A stretch of 5,789 nucleotides of DNA, from contig CALKBB010000367.1 in NCBI GenBank assembly GCA_937989795.1, positions 1-5,789 of the forward strand. Direction: 5' to 3'. The stretch's first letter is position 1, and each line of letters opens with the position of its first letter. This document shows, piece by piece, positions 4,936 through 5,789 of the stretch. The DNA comes from an uncultured Collinsella sp. GTDB taxonomy: Bacteria > Actinomycetota > Coriobacteriia > Coriobacteriales > Coriobacteriaceae. Below the pieces are notes generated by a model. It ran no database searches. It saw nothing but the letters and a program-made list of their open reading frames with translations, and had not been told where the DNA came from. Position numbers and translations under genes: made by a program.

Positions 4936-5751
4936 ATGTTGTTGTGTCCCGTTTGCCATGAGCCACTGGTGGATGACGAGCGTGGTGTTGCATGCGCGGG
5001 CGGACACCGGTTTGACCGTGCGCGCGAGGGCTATCTATATCTGCTGCGCTCATCCAAGAGCGGCGACTCCATGGGCGATCGCAAGTCGCAGGCGCGCAGC
5101 CGTCGTGACTTTCTGAACCGTGGATACTACGCGCCGTTGCGCGATGCGATGGTCGAGCTGGTGCGCAAGCAGGTGTCTGGGCGCGCTGCGTCTACGAACG
5201 GCCCCATGACGTTGCTCGATATTTGCTGTGGCGAGGGCTATTACACCAGTGCCATGGGCGCGGTGCCGGGCGTGGATGCTTATGGTTTCGACCTTGGCAA
5301 AGAGATGGTGCGCCTTGCCGCCAAGCGCGGCGATGCGACCTATTTCGTGGCCAACATGAAGGACATCCCCGTGGCTGATGGCGCCTTCGATATGGTGACC
5401 GAGCTCTTTGCCCCCTTTAACGAGCGCGAGTTTGCCCGCGTGCTGGCGCCCGAGGGCTCGCTTTACACCGTGGTGCCGGGTGCCCGTCATCTGTTTGGGC
5501 TTAAGGAAGTGCTCTACGACACGCCATATCTCAATGACGAGAAACTGCCGAAGACTACCGAGCTCGAGTTGGTCGGAACGCAGCGGGTGTCTGCGAACAT
5601 TACGCTCCAGACCCAGGCCGACATCGAGGCGGTGTTCCAGATGACGCCGTACTACTACCGCACGCGCCCCGCCGACAAAGAGCGCCTGGCAAATCTGGAC
5701 ACCCTTCAAACCGCCATCGACTTCATCATCGCCGAGTACCGTCACAGCTAA
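4936..5751 (+). CDS. rlmA: 23S rRNA (guanine-N1)-methyltransferase, RlmA/TlrB type
   Basis: A 271-aa SAM-dependent enzyme that methylates N1 of a guanine in helix 35 of 23S rRNA, near the peptide exit tunnel (G745 for E. coli RlmA, G748 for the Gram-positive TlrB/RlmAII group). The N-terminal zinc site is complete: Cys4, Cys7, Cys20 and His24 (CPVCHEPL, then CAGGHRFDRAREGYLYLL), closely paralleling E. coli RlmA. Next come the family's RRDFLNRGYYAPLRDA (56-71), SAM motif I LLDICCGEGYYT (93-104, Cys97 where Gly is usual), GFDLGKEM (117-124), and LFAPFNEREFARVL followed by VVPGARHLFGLK (179-190). The terminal QMTPYYYRTRP is also characteristic. ATG 4936 has AAGGAG with a 5-nt spacer. Which guanine is modified cannot be settled from sequence alone. 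The gene is flanked by palindromic repeats on both sides. Confidence 0.94.
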   Translation: MLLCPVCHEPLVDDERGVACAGGHRFDRAREGYLYLLRSSKSGDSMGDRKSQARSRRDFLNRGYYAPLRDAMVELVRKQVSGRAASTNGPMTLLDICCGEGYYTSAMGAVPGVDAYGFDLGKEMVRLAAKRGDATYFVANMKDIPVADGAFDMVTELFAPFNEREFARVLAPEGSLYTVVPGARHLFGLKEVLYDTPYLNDEKLPKTTELELVGTQRVSANITLQTQADIEAVFQMTPYYYRTRPADKERLANLDTLQTAIDFIIAEYRHS

Positions 5752-5752
5752 C

Positions 5753-5789
5753 AACCTGCCAAATAGGGACAGGTTTATTTTGGTAGGTT
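5753..5789. repeat. Hairpin-forming repeat directly after rlmA, possibly continuing past the window
   Basis: AACCTGCCAAA (5753-5763) pairs with TTTGGTAGGTT (5779-5789) over 11 bp with one mismatch, which would be a G-U pair in one RNA strand. The 15-nt loop holds TAGGGACAGGTTTAT. An alternative pairing exists: AACCTG (5753-5758) with CAGGTT (5770-5775). It begins 2 nt after the rlmA stop. There is no terminal T-run, so it is not a standard intrinsic terminator, though it could still protect the 3' end of the mRNA. The GGGAC core recalls the repeat upstream of rlmA. Confidence 0.6.

Noticed and set aside
5050..5754. Long open frame on the minus strand opposite rlmA (about 234 codons)
   Set aside because: Antisense shadow of a gene with complete RlmA motifs; no family resemblance.
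1..5789. A multi-gene defence, toxin-antitoxin or biosynthetic system
   Set aside because: All coding sequence is accounted for by transposase, ung, DMT transporter, LysR regulator, MATE pump and rlmA; no unexplained gene remains.

Overview
The window is a high-GC stretch of bacterial chromosome with compact, intact housekeeping and transport genes. The GC bias, strong purine-rich ribosome binding sites, gene set and style of the insertion sequence suggest a gut actinobacterium of the Coriobacteriia, most like Collinsella. That assignment is inference from overall character; there is no rRNA or other marker to prove it.

Layout. (1) 1-564: the left end of an IS3-family (IS150-type) insertion sequence, running off the left edge, transposase on the minus strand. 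Its tip holds a perfect 13-bp hairpin followed by five T's, directly over the transposase ribosome binding site. An A8 run, rather than A7, fuses the orfA frame to what looks like the orfB frame. (2) 565-1326: the IS lies 37 bp beyond the stop of uracil-DNA glycosylase (ung, minus strand), possibly inside its terminator. (3) 1414-2322: a 10-TM EamA/DMT-type transporter (minus) with a histidine-rich tail, upstream of ung on the same strand. (4) 2481-3347: a LysR-type regulator, divergent from the transporter across a 158-bp regulatory region with several palindromes. (5) 3375-4757: a MATE-family efflux protein (minus), convergent with the LysR gene across only 27 bp and lacking the usual TM1 aspartate. 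(6) 4819-4879: a large inverted repeat with 21-bp perfect arms, between the MATE gene and a divergent 23S rRNA guanine-N1 methyltransferase of the RlmA type (4936-5751). (7) 5753-5789: a second, different hairpin just after rlmA.

How the genes relate. The LysR/DMT pair is a classic divergent regulator-transporter unit. ung may be read from its own weak promoter and by read-through from the transporter gene. The MATE pump and RlmA methyltransferase are divergent neighbours that both bear on drug susceptibility in known relatives, but no shared regulation is visible. I see no CRISPR array, tRNA, rRNA, phage gene or defence system. The most interesting material is non-coding: the self-shielding end of the IS and the GGGAC-bearing palindromic repeats on both sides of rlmA.
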